DNA of 64,000 nucleotides from Erinaceus europaeus (GCF_950295315.1 NC_080171.1:116183064-116247063), one strand, 5' to 3'. Positions 32,092 to 43,296 are shown, numbered from the stretch's first letter. The notes: generated from the letters alone by a model not told the origin. A program made the numbers and translations.

Positions 32092-32375
32092 TTTTCATTA
32101 GTGATTTAATGATTGACAAGATTATGGTATAAGAGGGGTACGATTCCAGACTATTCATTTCCCACCACGAGTTTCATATCTCCTCCTGCCTTGAGGAGTT
32201 TCCCTATTCTTTTTCCCTCTCTGGGACCCAAGCATGGACCCAAGATCTTTATGGGGAGTGGAAGGTGGAAGGTCTGGCTTCTGTAATTGCTTCTCCACTG
32301 GACATGGGCATTGATGAGTTGATCCATACCTCCAGCCTGTTTCTGTCTTTGCCCTAGAACCTCGGGGGCTTTGCT
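32092..32375 (+). repeat. Unclassified interspersed repeat F, copy 2
   Basis: Second copy of the family at 25663-25985; loses similarity after TTTCTGTCTTTGCCCTAGA. Confidence 0.7.
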
Positions 32376-32494
32376 CGTGTTCCTTGATCCAGACCATTTG
32401 ATACTGCATCTGCTGACCTCAAGCAAATCAATGCAGCCAATGCCACCCCTTCCACTTTTTATATTAATTCCTTACTGGCTTTCTGTACCAATTC

Positions 32495-32875
32495 AGAGCA
32501 ATGGTAAACTACTTGTTGGTTATTTGCTGTGTGCCAGGCTCTGTGCTAACGACCTTTCTCTCTTTCTTTCTCTCTTTCTTATAGTTTTTTTAAAAATTTA
32601 TTATTGGATAGAGACAGAAATTGGGAGGGGAGAGAGGGATAGAGGAGAGAGACATCTGCAGCACTGCTTTACCATTTATGAAGCTTCCCCCTGCAAGTGG
32701 GGACCAGGGGCTTGAACCTGGATCCCTGTGCACTGTAATGTGTGCACTTAACCAGGTGCGCCACCGCCTGCCTCACTCCCCCACCAAAGACCTTTCTTAC
32801 ACTTTCTTATTTAATTTTATTTAACTCCCACAATAAGTGTTCAGGGTAGGTGTTATCATTAAGCCATAGTCAGCC
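32495..32875 (-). mobile_element. MIR split by a SINE-A
   Basis: GCTGTGTGCCAGGCTCTGTG on the left and CCACAATAAGTGTTCAGGGT on the right are consecutive parts of MIR on the minus strand; the SINE-A between has TSD GACCTTTCT (32551-32559 and 32789-32797). Confidence 0.75.
32560..32788 (-). mobile_element. SINE-A inside MIR
   Basis: TTATTGGATAGAGACAGAAA to GTGCGCCACCGCCTGCCTC. Confidence 0.92.
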
Positions 32876-33355
32876 TTGACTTGACATTTCTAGGCTGTTT
32901 TCTGATTCTGTCATTGAATTGTCTCATATAAAGTGTACTTTAGAATTAGATAATTATCAAAGCAAGAGTTGACTTCAGCAAATAATTTTCCCCCTAGAAG
33001 TATGTCTGACTAGCTTCTCTGTCTAAACATACACAGATCGGTAACTGACTGTGATAGAAATTCTTACCTCTTGCACACTCTGCTTTAGTGAATGCCTACA
33101 TTCCTAAAGCCTTTGGCAGGTTATTGTACAGATTTTAAAATCTCCTATCCCATGATTTTCACTTCCAGAATCAGACCTAACAGAGTTTTGTTTTGTTAAC
33201 AGGGGCTTTTCTCCCGGGTAGAGTAACGAATATAGAAGAGTGTTTGTAGACTGACTGAATCAGCTAGCTAGCGTCAGCATGAGCAGGACAGCCAAGATTA
33301 AAACTTGCTATACCCATCCCTGTCTGGAACTTAAAACATAGCAGACATCTGCTGG
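32876..33355. other. Unassigned DNA
   Basis: No feature recognised. Confidence 0.4.
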
Positions 33356-33358
33356 TGA

Positions 33359-33432
33359 TATATCTAGACAGATAGATAGATAGATAAGATAGAGATATAT
33401 ATCTAGATAGATGGATGGATGGATGATAGATA
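33359..33432. repeat. GATA/GATG-type microsatellite
   Basis: Impure runs of GATA then GGAT units. Confidence 0.9.
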
Positions 33433-33514
33433 TCAACCATTAAGCAATCTCTTTTACTTTGGAAGCCCCTAGCTGGCTTTGAATTATTTAGATAATAATG
33501 GAACAAAAGTTTGA

Positions 33515-33528
33515 TTTCTTTCTTTCTC

Positions 33529-33580
<52 letters not shown>

Positions 33581-33582
33581 TT
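33515..33582. repeat. (TTTC)n microsatellite at a SINE-B2 tail
   Basis: About 16 units; on the minus strand it is the GAAA-expanded tail of the next SINE. Confidence 0.92.
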
Positions 33583-33913
33583 GCCTCCAGGGTTATTGCT
33601 GGGGCTCGGTGCCTGCAATATGAATCCACTGCTCCTAGAGGCCTTTTTTCCCATTTTGTTGCTACCCTTCTTCTTGTCATTATTATTGTTGTCTTTGCTG
33701 TTGTTGTTGTTGGATGGGATAGAGAGAAATCGAGAAAGGAGGGGAGACAGGGGGAAGAGAAAGACAGACACCTGCAGACCTGCTTCACTGCCCGTGATGC
33801 GACCTGAAGCCCCCTGCAAGTGGAGAGCCAGGGGTTCAAACCAGGATTCTCACGCCAGTCCTTGTGCTTTGCACCACGTGCGCTTAACCTCACTGAGCTA
33901 CCGCCCGACCCCG
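33583..33913 (-). mobile_element. SINE-B2
   Basis: Complete: GCCTCCAGGGTTATTGCTGG to CCGCCCGACCCCG. Confidence 0.93.
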
Positions 33914-34113
33914 TGAATTGAATTTTTGTAATGGGGGTGGGGGAAGTGGTAAAGGGAAGATGGAGCCAGGTCCTCATGCATTTCACTAATCGCAGGCTCA
34001 CTTTTTGTTTTTTTTTAAATAGAGACAGGTACCACTCTGGTGCTAAGCCACACATGGCAACACACCTGCCCTGTGAGCTTTCTGTATAAACCATAAATAA
34101 AAGTTAGATGTAT

Positions 34114-34448
34114 GGGGGTCGGGCGGTGGCGCAGTGGGTTAAGCGCACGTGGCGCAAAGCGCAGGGACCGGCATAAGGATCCCGGCTCCCCACCTGCAGG
34201 GGAGTCGCTCCACAGGCGGTGAAGCAGGTCTGCAGGTGTCTATCTTTCTCTCCCCTCTCTCTCTGTCTTCCCCTCCTCTCTCCATTTCTCTCTGTCCTAT
34301 CCAACAACAAAGCAACGTCAACAATGGCAATAATAACCGCAACGAGGCTGCAACAACTAGGGCAACAAAAAGGGGGAAAAATGGCCTCCAGGAGCGGTGG
34401 ATTCATGGTGCAGGCACTGAGCCCAGCAATAACCCTGGAGGAAAGAAA
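34114..34448 (+). mobile_element. Young SINE-B2, right arm of inverted pair around the last exons
   Basis: Perfect 15-bp TSD AAAAGTTAGATGTAT (34099-34113 and 34449-34463). Differs from 27887-28236 mainly by a deletion at its B box. Confidence 0.95.
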
Positions 34449-34463
34449 AAAAGTTAGATGTAT

Positions 34464-34880
34464 ATATAGTGTGTATAGTATTTACCCACACAGTAAAACT
34501 GAACTTCCCTGACTTCAAATACAAGTTTTAGTCACCCCTGGATGATTTGTTTTGCATTCAACCTATTCTGCCTTTTGGAATTTGACTCAGTTTATTGCTG
34601 TCTTCAGAGGAATAAGAAGTTCATCAGAAACAACAGCCAATACAACAATGGTCATATTAGGCATTATAGCTACCTTCTTGTTGTTCCTGAGACACATCAG
34701 TGATAACAGGCAGTGGTGGGAAGACGTTCAGGTTGTGTAACTTCTCAGTGCCTGCTCAGCCAGGAGTCCTCAGCCCAGATTCTGCATACTGCCTGGCTGT
34801 ATTCCATATACCTGGCTAGCATCCATTTATTTCCTTGTTTGTCCAGACACAGTGATATAGTGAAGTTTTTAGTGAAAGAA
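34464..34880. other. Unassigned intron DNA
   Basis: An open frame at 34552-34740 has no recognisable similarity. Confidence 0.35.
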
Positions 34881-34884
34881 TTGG

Positions 34885-35080
34885 GGGGAGGGGCCAGGCA
34901 GTGGTGCACGTGGTTAAATACACACACATGACGGTGTACAAGGACCCAGATTTGCACCTGCAGGAGGAAAGCTTCATAAGTGGTGAAGGAGGTCTGCAGC
35001 TCTCTCTCTCTCTCTCTCTTTACCTCTCTGTTTCCCCCTCCCCTCTCTATTTCTCTGTCTCTATCCAATAATAAAATAGA
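34885..35080 (+). mobile_element. SINE-A
   Basis: GGGGCCAGGCAGTGGTGCAC head; body has a (CT)n expansion. Confidence 0.9.
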
Positions 35081-35127
35081 ATGATTTTAAAAGACTTTTC
35101 ATCTTTTATTTTTTTAATGAAAGTATT

Positions 35128-35400
35128 TGGGGGCCGGGCGGTGTCGCACCAGGTTGAACATACATGGTATGAAGCACAAGGATCCCGGTTTGAGCCCCCG
35201 ACTCCCCACCTGCAAGTGAGGTCACTTCACAAGCAGTGAAGCAAGTCTGCAGGTGTCTTTCTCTCTACCTCTCCTCCCCTCAGTTTTTCTCTGTTCTATC
35301 CAATAAAAAAGAAAAAAAAATGGCCACCAGGAACAGTAGATTTGTAGTGCCAACACCGCGAGCCCCTATGATAACCCTGGAGGAGGAAGAAAGAAAAAGA
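35128..35400 (+). mobile_element. SINE-B2, short form
   Basis: Lacks the ACAACAATAATAAC segment: CTATCCAATAAAAAAG runs directly into ATGGCCACCAGGAACAG. Confidence 0.88.
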
Positions 35401-36060
35401 ATAATTTTAAGTGACCCACTTTCTCTGATTTCTAGAAAAAGAAAAAAAAAAAAAAACTTAGAGGCTAGCTCGCTTTCCTCCTAGTGGTAAGAATTACTCA
35501 GTTTTTACCACATCCAGATTGCCCCACAGGAGCATTGAGCAGTTCTGACAGCTTTGGGTAGTGCTTCCTTGCTGTCATGCCTGGTCCTGTCCACACATTG
35601 CATGCCATTTACCCCTTCACTGAGCACTGCCACGGCTAACTGTGACTCACGCAAGAAGCTTTTAGTTGGTCTGAGAGGTCTTGTCTTTGTCAGTAAGAAC
35701 CTCAGCAGTGAAGATACTAAAGGACTCAGTCAGTCTGCAGTCTGCTAGGAGGCTGTTCATTGTTTTTTGGCTACTTCTATTTTGGTTTTATAATTGAGAG
35801 TTTAATATGAGAACTTAGATATTTATCAAGGTACTTCATGCTGTTTTTTCCATTACATAGTGTGTTCTGGGAAGCTATACGGAGAGTTCTATGAGAAATA
35901 TTTTCCTTTATAGTCACTCTCTGTGGTCTAACTTGGCACAGATTTTAGACACTTGATGTTGTCATTTTCACATTTCTAATGTAGTTATTTTGAGTTTGAA
36001 TTCAAGAGAAACTAGGTAAGTTGGTTTTATCTATAAGCAGTGGTTTGCTAATTTAAAAAA
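35401..36060. other. Unassigned intron DNA
   Basis: No feature recognised. Confidence 0.4.
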
Positions 36061-36065
36061 AAAAT

Positions 36066-36260
36066 TTTGTATTTATTTACTTACTGGATAGAGACAGTTA
36101 GAAATCTAGAGGAGAGGGGGAAATAAGAGACAGAGAGACACCTGCAGCACTGCTTCACCATTTGCAAAGCTTTCCCCCTACAGGTGGGGACCAGTGCTCG
36201 AACCCGGGTCCTTGCACATTGTAACGTGTATTCAACCAGGTGCACTGCCACCCGACCTCA
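36066..36260 (-). mobile_element. SINE-A
   Basis: ATTTACTTACTGGATAGAGA to GCCACCCGACCTC. Confidence 0.9.
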
Positions 36261-37128
36261 GCTTTGCTAATTTTATAGATATTTTTGTGATTCTTTTCAG
36301 TAAAATGTTAGAACAAAACTACTGCAGATGTCATTTGACTTGCTGTTGACCGCAGAGTGTGTGGCCAGCTTGGGAAGATTATTCTGTCTGTGAAACCATC
36401 TTGTACCGGGTAGGACTGTGGGCAGATGCGAAGTATATAAAGGCCACTTTCTGTAAAGAAAACACCAAGCATAGCTAGTTCCATTCATTTTACTTGGACC
36501 CACTTTATTTTTACCTTGTTAAATGAAACAGTAATATATATATGTATATATATATATTTCAGCTGAACATCTTAACATTATCTTTTTCCTAAAATAAGGC
36601 CCATTTGTCTTTTTATTCGTGGAAATAGTCATTGAAAACAATTAACATTCAAAATGATTTTAATCTTATTTTCTTGTCCCCAGAATAATATTTACAAAGA
36701 GAAAATAACTGAATCTCTTAAAACACTATGAATTTCTTTTGTCATAAACAATAACTCATCCTTGGTAAGTGTGTCTTTGGCTCACTGCTGGGGAGAAAGC
36801 AGCCTGTGTTGAGCAGCTGTACTTCTGCCAGTCAGTTTAAATGCGCCATGTGACTTTTTTCATGAGGTAACTTCAAGCGGCCACAGTTGTAGATGTACCA
36901 TATTACCCTGTCATTGGAATAGTGCTGAGTGAAAAGATTCGCCACTTGCCCAAGCTGGAACAGCTAGTACACAGAGCTGAGTGAGATCCAAACTCTAATC
37001 TGGAGAATTTCATTTGTTTTCCATTTTCTCACCTGTTTTCCAGAATTTTGAGCCAAATATTTAAATGGAGAAATATTAAACTGCTACTTTTACCTGTTAG
37101 AATCCACAACAATCCTCTATTTTCTTTT
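36261..37128. other. Intron DNA with a (TA)n run and a MIR trace
   Basis: TA-rich at 36534-36560; CTTGCCCAAGCTGGAACAGC with flanks (about 36925-37005) resembles MIR. The rest is unassigned. Confidence 0.45.
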
Positions 37129-37129
37129 T

Positions 37130-37427
37130 TATTTATTTACTTAATCCTCTTAAGTAAATAAATAAAATAAGTTGCCCTTGTTTTCTTGTCGTAGTTATTG
37201 TTGTAGTTATTGATGTCATCGTTGTTGGATAGGACAGAGAGAAATGGAGAGAGGAGGGGAAGACAGAGAGGAGGAGAGAAAGACAGACATCTGCAGACCT
37301 GCTTCACCGCCTGTGAAGCGACTCCCCTGCAGGTGGGGAGCCGGGGGCTCCAACCGGGATCCTTACGCCGCTCCTTGCGCTTCACGCCACGTGCACTTAA
37401 CCCACTGCGCTACCGCCCAACTCCCAA
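37130..37427 (-). mobile_element. SINE-B
   Basis: Complete; TTGCCCTTGTTTTCTTG to CCGCCCAACTCCC. Confidence 0.92.
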
Positions 37428-37477
37428 CCTCTATTTTCATGTAAAACCAGTTAAGTTTTTTTCCTTAAAAAAACAAA

Positions 37478-37768
37478 CATTTTTTTTCCTGTTGTCTCCA
37501 GTCTCTGGGGCTTAGTGCTGGCAGTATGAATCCATTGCTCCTGGCGACCATTTTTCCTTTTTCTATTTTTTTTTTATAGATAGGACAGAGAGAAATTGAG
37601 AGAGGATGGGAAGACAGAGAAAGGGAGAGAATGACCCCTTCACTGTTCATGAAGTACTCCCCTTGCAGGTGGAGAGCAAGGACTCGAACCCAGGTCCATG
37701 CACATGTCCTTTCACATAGTACTATGTGTGCTTAACTGGGTACACCAACACCTGACCCCCCCCAAAAA
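37478..37768 (-). mobile_element. SINE-B2, diverged
   Basis: GTCTCCAGTCTCTGGGGC to CACCTGACCCCCCC; lacks the CACCTGCAGACC centre. Confidence 0.85.
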
Positions 37769-37977
37769 AACCACTTATTTTGTGAGACATTTTGGACTAT
37801 GGCTGAACCAGAGAAGTACTGGACAATCAGAATATTCTCTGAACCAACCATTGCTTTATTCATTCATTGATTGGATTAAGTTCCTTCGTTATAAAGTGCT
37901 GCGTTTTGAATGCTGGAGGGGTAAATGCATATTTCGCAGTAATTGGCACCAATAAATACCTTTCGCGTGGGGCAGGG

Positions 37978-38180
37978 AGGGTACTAGGTAGTGGTGCACT
38001 TGGCTGAGCGCACATGTTACAGTACACAAGGACCCAGGTTCAAGTCCCCAGTTCCTCCCCTTCATAGGGAAGGCTTCATGAGTGGTGAAGCAGTGCTACA
38101 GGTGTTTCTGTCTCTCTTCCTCTGGATTACCCCCTTTCAATTTCTGGCTGTATGTCCAATAAATAAAGATAATTTTTTTT
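37978..38180 (+). mobile_element. SINE-A
   Basis: GTACTAGGTAGTGGTGCAC head; AATAAATAAAGATAATT tail. Confidence 0.9.
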
Positions 38181-38194
38181 TAATTAGCTTTTCT

Positions 38195-38500
38195 TTTTTT
38201 CTTTTTTTTTTTTTTTTTTGCCTCCAGGGTTATTGCTGGGGCTCGGTGCCTGCACTACGAATCCACTCCTCCTGGAGGCCATTATTTTCCCTTTTGTTGT
38301 CATTATTGTGGTCATTGGATAGGACAGAAAGAAATTGAGAGAGGAGGAAAGACAGACACCTGCAGACCTGCTTCACTACCCATGAAGCGACCCCACTGCA
38401 AGTGGAGAGCTGGGGGCTAGAACCAGGATCCTTATGCCAGTCCTTGTGCTTCGGACCACGTATGCTTAACCTGCTTCGCTACTGCCAGAACCCCCCCCAA
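38195..38500 (-). mobile_element. SINE-B2
   Basis: Follows the SINE-A tail; GCCTCCAGGGTTATTGCTGG to TACTGCCAGAACCCC. Confidence 0.92.
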
Positions 38501-39660
38501 AAAAAAAACCATTTTAATCTTTAACAACTGTGATCATTTTTGTGATCCACAGATAGTTCATGAGAATCTTCTCATGATATTTCTCTCAGTACTGGAAAAT
38601 CAGGAAAAGGTGTTCAAAAAAGGGTGAGGGGGTTGTTCACAGCACCAGATGTTTGGTACTTTTTTCTCTTTTTCCCCTTCACGAGAAGGAGCCAGTAGGC
38701 AAGAGGAAACCCAGTCTGCAGTATCTGAAAGGCAGAGGAGTTGGACGAATGTTCTGACTATATGTGGTGTGCTTTACATTTCCTGTTTATGAATTGGGAG
38801 AGACAGTAATGACAGTTATTTAGATTTGTGGATTCTTGTGGTAGTGATAAAATTTGGGGAAGGAAAGGAAATACCATTTTCCTCCTCAAAAGTTTGGCTA
38901 CTTGAAAATACTTTGAAATAATGTTAAAAGTTCAACCTGCCCTTTTAAACAGTTATCTCGTCTCTGTGTGGCTTGTTTAAGCCTATCTGCCTTTACTTTG
39001 TGACATTAAAAGACAATAAATCTGTCAATCATTTTATGTCTGTGTTTTCTTTCGTGTTGATAGTAACTTGAAGTCACGTCCTTCACCTCTGTATTTCATC
39101 ATCAGTATTATCCTTCATGACAAAAAAAGCATGCTGCTAGTAGTCTGTGAGTTAAAGAATAGGCCAACTTCATGTTCAAACATTGCATCCATAATATTCC
39201 TGGCAGTATAATACAGTGGTGATCCAAATTAGAGTAGACTTTTGCGTTGAACTCCAAATTGTTGGTAAACCTAGCATATACAATATAATCTTGCTAAGCT
39301 GTTTGAATCCTTTTCGTTAAGCCTGTCTTGGAGTCTCTCAGGCCATTTCTTGAGTAAAACAGGATGACTTAAGAATTCCAAGTAACTCTTGAAAAAGAAT
39401 GAATTATGGTGCCGTAACATGAGTTGACCTCACACTACCAATTCTGTTTGCAAAAGAGCACTTAAAACAGTTTTTCCAGAATAAACAGTGACGCTTTCAG
39501 TGTGGTTGAATATAACAGACTTTTGGTTACCTTTTTAGTTCATTGTTAGTTGTTTTATTTGTGTGTGCGTGTGTGTTGTTTTCTTTCTTTCTTTCTTTTT
39601 GTATGTCTGTATGTTTGGTAAATATGACTTGAATAGATGACTTCTTATTTTATGTTTTAG
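38501..39660. other. SINE-free intron DNA before the TC45 terminal exon
   Basis: No repeat recognised apart from a short TTTC run at about 39579. Absence of SINEs contrasts with both sides. Confidence 0.5.
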
Positions 39661-39682
39661 GCCAAGATTGACAGACACCTAA
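39661..39682 (+). CDS. PTPN2: PTPN2 alternative terminal coding piece, TC45 isoform
   Basis: After a TTATGTTTTAG acceptor the first G completes an Arg codon begun at 29584-29585, and the frame then reads PRLTDT followed by TAA at 39680-39682. PRLTDT is the known end of the nuclear TC45 isoform, which loses the TC48 membrane tail and leaves the basic nuclear signal exposed. The intron skipped is 29586-39660, about 10.1 kb, and contains a dozen SINEs. This short match is decisive because frame, phase and residues all agree. Confidence 0.96.
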
Positions 39683-40030
39683 ACATTCATGACTTGAGAA
39701 TATTCTGCAGCTATAAATTTTGAACCATTGATGTGCAAAGCAAGACCTGAAGCCCACTCCGGAAGCTGAAGTGAGGCTTGATAAACCTGTAGATTGCCTC
39801 ACACATTTGTATGTTTACAAAGTAAACTTTACATCCAGGGATTGAAGAGCACCACCAGCAGAAGACTTTGCAGAACTCTCTACTTTGATGCATTGTTCAG
39901 TTTTATAATGTGTGTATGAAATGTAGAAAGATGTAAAAGTAATAAATTAGGAGAGACTACTTTGTATTGTACTGCCATTCCTACTGTATTTTTATACTTT
40001 TTGGCAGCATTAAATATTTTTATTAAATAG
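39683..40030 (+). other. PTPN2: Probable 3' UTR of PTPN2 TC45
   Basis: Non-coding, repeat-free continuation of the terminal exon. It has AATAAA at 39941-39946 and ATTAAA at 40009-40014 and 40022-40027. The exact end is not determinable here. Confidence 0.75.
39941..39946 (+). promoter_or_regulatory. Poly(A) signal for PTPN2 TC45
   Basis: AATAAA 259 bases after the TC45 stop, followed by a T- and TG-containing stretch (TTTGTATTGTACTG). Confidence 0.6.
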
Positions 40031-40194
40031 ACTTTGGCTTCTGTGCATTATCTCAGGACAGCTCTGTGTTAAAGAATAAGTGTTTTGTGAGTGTATACTC
40101 AGATTGTTAGAAAAATCAGTTAACATTTCAAACTGAAACGGGTTCAAAACATTGGCCACTAGTTTGTTTGTTTGTTGTTTTTTTTTGAAAACTT

Positions 40195-40393
40195 AGTTTT
40201 TTTTTTTTAACTTTCTTATTGGATAGAGACAGAAATTAAGAGGGGAGGTAGTGATGGAAAGAGACAAGCACCCACAGCCCTGCTTTACCACTCTTGAAGC
40301 TTGCCCCTTGCAGGTGGGGACCAGGTGCTTGAACCCAGGACGTTACTTACTGTAATGTGTGTGCTTAACCAGTGCACTACTTCCTGGCCCCCA
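40195..40393 (-). mobile_element. SINE-A
   Basis: First SINE after the TC45 3' end; TTATTGGATAGAGACAGAAA to TTCCTGGCCCCC. Confidence 0.9.
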
Positions 40394-40479
40394 GATTTTC
40401 TGTTGTTACTCCTTAGTAGTCTTCTCAGTCAGTATCGGTTAGGTGAAAGCAACAAAAGATTAATTAGAATATGGCTTTT

Positions 40480-40757
40480 GGGGAGTCGGGCGCTAGCACA
40501 GCAGGTTAAGCGCACGTGGCGCAAAGCGCAGGGACCAGCATAAGGATCCCGGTTTGATCCCCCAGCTCCCCACCTGCAGGGGAGTTGCTTCACAGGCGGT
40601 GAAGCAGATCTGCAGGTGTCTGTCTTTCCTCCTCTCTGTCTTCCTCTCCTCCATTTCTCTCTGTCCTATCTAACAACGACGACAACAATAATAACTACAA
40701 CAACAATAAAAAAAGGGCAACAAAAGGGAAAATAAATAAAATTTTTTAAAAATTTAG
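40480..40757 (+). mobile_element. SINE-B
   Basis: GGGAGTCGGGCGCTAGCAC head, complete. Confidence 0.93.
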
Positions 40758-40811
40758 AAAAAAGAATACTGCTTTTGTGCCTTGAAAGAATATCAATATG
40801 GAAAATGAGAT

Positions 40812-40996
40812 TTTTTTTTAAATTTATTTTTTAACTTTATTGATAATGACAGAAATTTGGAGAAAAGAAGGAAATAGGGAAAGAGATAGCTGCAGCCCTG
40901 CTTCACTGTTTGTGCAGCTGTCCCCTGCAGGTGGGGTCCGGGGGCTTGTGCACTGTAACGTGTGCTTTTAACAGGGTGTGCCACTGTCACATCCAA
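40812..40996 (-). mobile_element. SINE-A, diverged
   Basis: GATAGCTGCAGCCCTGCTTC to GTGTGCCACTGTCAC. Confidence 0.85.
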
Positions 40997-41064
40997 TACT
41001 AGGGTTTTGAGTAAGTTCAATACAATTTTTTTAAAGAGGTTTTTTCCTGCCATGGAGGCTTTTT

Positions 41065-41257
41065 TTTTTAAAGCTTTATTTATTTGAGACAGCCAGAAAT
41101 CAAGACAGAAGGGGCTGATAGGGAGAAAGACATCTGCAACAGTGCTTCACCACTTGTAAAGCTTCCCCCCCCCCCCAGTAGGGAGTGGGGCCTCAAACCT
41201 GGGTTCCTGCACATTGTAATGTGCGCTCAACCAGGTGCACCACCACCTGGCCTCACA
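41065..41257 (-). mobile_element. SINE-A
   Basis: GACATCTGCAACAGTGCTTC to CACCACCTGGCCTC. Confidence 0.88.
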
Positions 41258-41349
41258 CATGCAAGTCCATTGCCATAGAAGTGATGCTATACAAATGGCC
41301 CCATTCTATGACACTTAATACTTGACATCAGTATTAAGAACCCCTTTCC

Positions 41350-41632
41350 GGGGGCTAGGCGATAGCACAGCGAGTTAAGTGCACGTGGCTCGAAGTGCAA
41401 AGACCTGCTCAAGGATCCTAGTTCGAACCCCTGGCTTCCCACCTGTAGGGGAGTGGCTTCACAGGCGGTGAAGCAGGTCTGCAGGTGTCTGTCTCCTCTC
41501 TTTCTTCCCTTCTCGGATTTCTCTCTGTCCTATTCAACAGTAACAGCAATGGAAACAAGATGGCCACCCGGAGCAGTGGATTCATAGCGTGGGCACCTAG
41601 TCCCAGTGACAATCCTGGAGGGGGAAAAAAAG
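41350..41632 (+). mobile_element. SINE-B2, short form
   Basis: GGGGGCTAGGCGATAGCAC to ATCCTGGAGGGGG; the ACAACAATAATA segment is reduced. Confidence 0.9.
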
Positions 41633-41719
41633 AATCTTTCCCTGAGAGATTTCTTCTTTCTTCTTAAGACTGTAAAAGCCTGTTTTGTTTTGTTTTTTCA
41701 TCTTAATTCCTCTCCCTTA

Positions 41720-42520
41720 TTGTTGTCTAGAAACACCTAACACCAGATTTACCTGGTAATACAGTTTTAGGTGTACAATATATTATTGTGGCCATAGGTA
41801 CTGTATTGTATAGCAACTCCCTGGGGCTTTTTCACCTTGTTTAACTGGGGTTATAGGCCTGCTTCTCAGTAACCCTCACTCTCGCTCCCTGCCCCAGCAT
41901 ATGATAACCACTCTTTAATTCTGTGGGTTAGACTCCAGGTGTAACTGTAGTATTTTTCTGACTGACTCGGTTAACTTGGCATCATATTGTGAAGGCTCAC
42001 ACATGGGTCAGAATATAGTTCAGCGTGTGGAATGTAAACCTTGTCATTGCATGAGAACTCCTGCGTGAACACTGGTAGCTCTTGGGAACACTGTCCACAT
42101 CACCATCATCTGTGGAAAGCTGTCCTAGTGTCTTTTCTCCATCCGTGTCTGTTGGATAAAGCAAGGTTCATCCATGTTACAGCATATTGAAGAATCCCCT
42201 TAGGATGAATAGTGGCTATCATGTGTATGCCAGTCATCTGTCAGTGGACATGTAGCTTATTTTCATATTTTAAGCTATTATGAGTAAGTGCTGCAATGAG
42301 CCCCAAGCACTCATCTCTCAGATTTGATTCTTCTAGATAAATTCCTCGAAGTAGAGTTGTTGGATCGGATAGATAGTTCCTGGTTTTAATTTTTTTAGAC
42401 AATTTTCCACAGCAGCTACACGATGTCGGATTTTTACCTGCCGCAATCATTTATCCGCCTCTTTGCCAGAACTTTATTTTAAATAATGGCATCCTGACAG
42501 ATGTTAGGTAATATCTTTCA
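41720..42520 (-). mobile_element. Old degenerate L1 3' region
   Basis: Antisense L1 similarity from memory of the mammalian L1M consensus: GTGTACAATATATTATTGTG, AACTTGGCATCATA, AAGGTTCATCCATGTT, AAGCTATTATGAGTAAGTGC, CAATTTTCCACAGCAGCTAC. No open frame remains. Confidence 0.65.
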
Positions 42521-42534
42521 GTTTTACTTTATTA

Positions 42535-42645
42535 TTTAATTATTTTACCTCAAGGGTTATTACTGGGACTTGGTGCCTACATTATGAATCCACTTTTCCT
42601 GGAAGTCATTTTTTCCATTTTGTTGCCATTGTTGTTAATTGTTTT
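42535..42645 (-). mobile_element. SINE-B2 tail fragment
   Basis: CCTCAAGGGTTATTACTGGG to TTTTGTTGCCATTGTTG only. Confidence 0.75.
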
Positions 42646-42673
42646 TAAATATTTGTTTGCTTATTTAATAGAA

Positions 42674-43290
42674 GTGGGGGGAGCAGTGGTGCACCATGTT
42701 AAGCGCACGTAGTATGAAGTGCAAGGATCCAGGTTCGAGTCCCCATCTCCCCACCTGCAGGGGGATCACTTCATAAGAAGTGAAGTGGGGGGCAGGGCGG
42801 TAGCACAGCGGGTTAAGCGCACATGGCGCAAAGTGCATGGACCAGCCTAAGGATCTGGTACGAGCCCCCGGCTCTCCACCTGCAGGGGAGTCGCTTCACA
42901 AGCGGTGAAACAGGTCTGCAGGTGTCTGTCTTTCTCTTCCCCTCTCTCCATTTCTCTCTGTCCTATCCAGCAACGACAGCAATAACAACAATAATAATAA
43001 ACACAACAACGATAAACAACAAGGGCAACAAGAGGGAAAAAATAGCCTCCAGAAGCAGTGGATTTATATGCAGGCACTGAGCCCCAGCAATAATCCTGGA
43101 GACAAAAAAAAAAAAAAAAAAGCAGTTCTGCAGGCGGGCATCCATCTTTCTCTAGCTCTAGCTCCACCTCCCCTCTCAATTCCTCTCTGTCCTATCCAAA
43201 AAAATTGAAAAAAATGGCCACCAGGAGCAGTGGATTTGTAGTGCAGCCATCAAGCCCCAGCAGTAACCCTGGTGGCAAAAAAATAAACAA
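42674..43290 (+). mobile_element. SINE-B2 split by a second SINE-B2
   Basis: Left piece 42674-42786 ends AAGAAGTGAAG; right piece from about 43118 resumes AGCAGTTCTGCAGG and ends GTAACCCTGGTGGC. Confidence 0.85.
42787..43117 (+). mobile_element. SINE-B2 nested in SINE-B2
   Basis: GGGGGGCAGGGCGGTAGCAC to TAATCCTGGAGAC plus A tail; younger than its host. Confidence 0.9.
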
Positions 43291-43296
43291 AATGAA

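Noticed and set aside
33264..34094. 276-codon minus-strand open frame
   Set aside because: It runs through a SINE-B2, a TTTC microsatellite (read as KKERKKERKK) and a GATA repeat; chance frame in low-complexity DNA.
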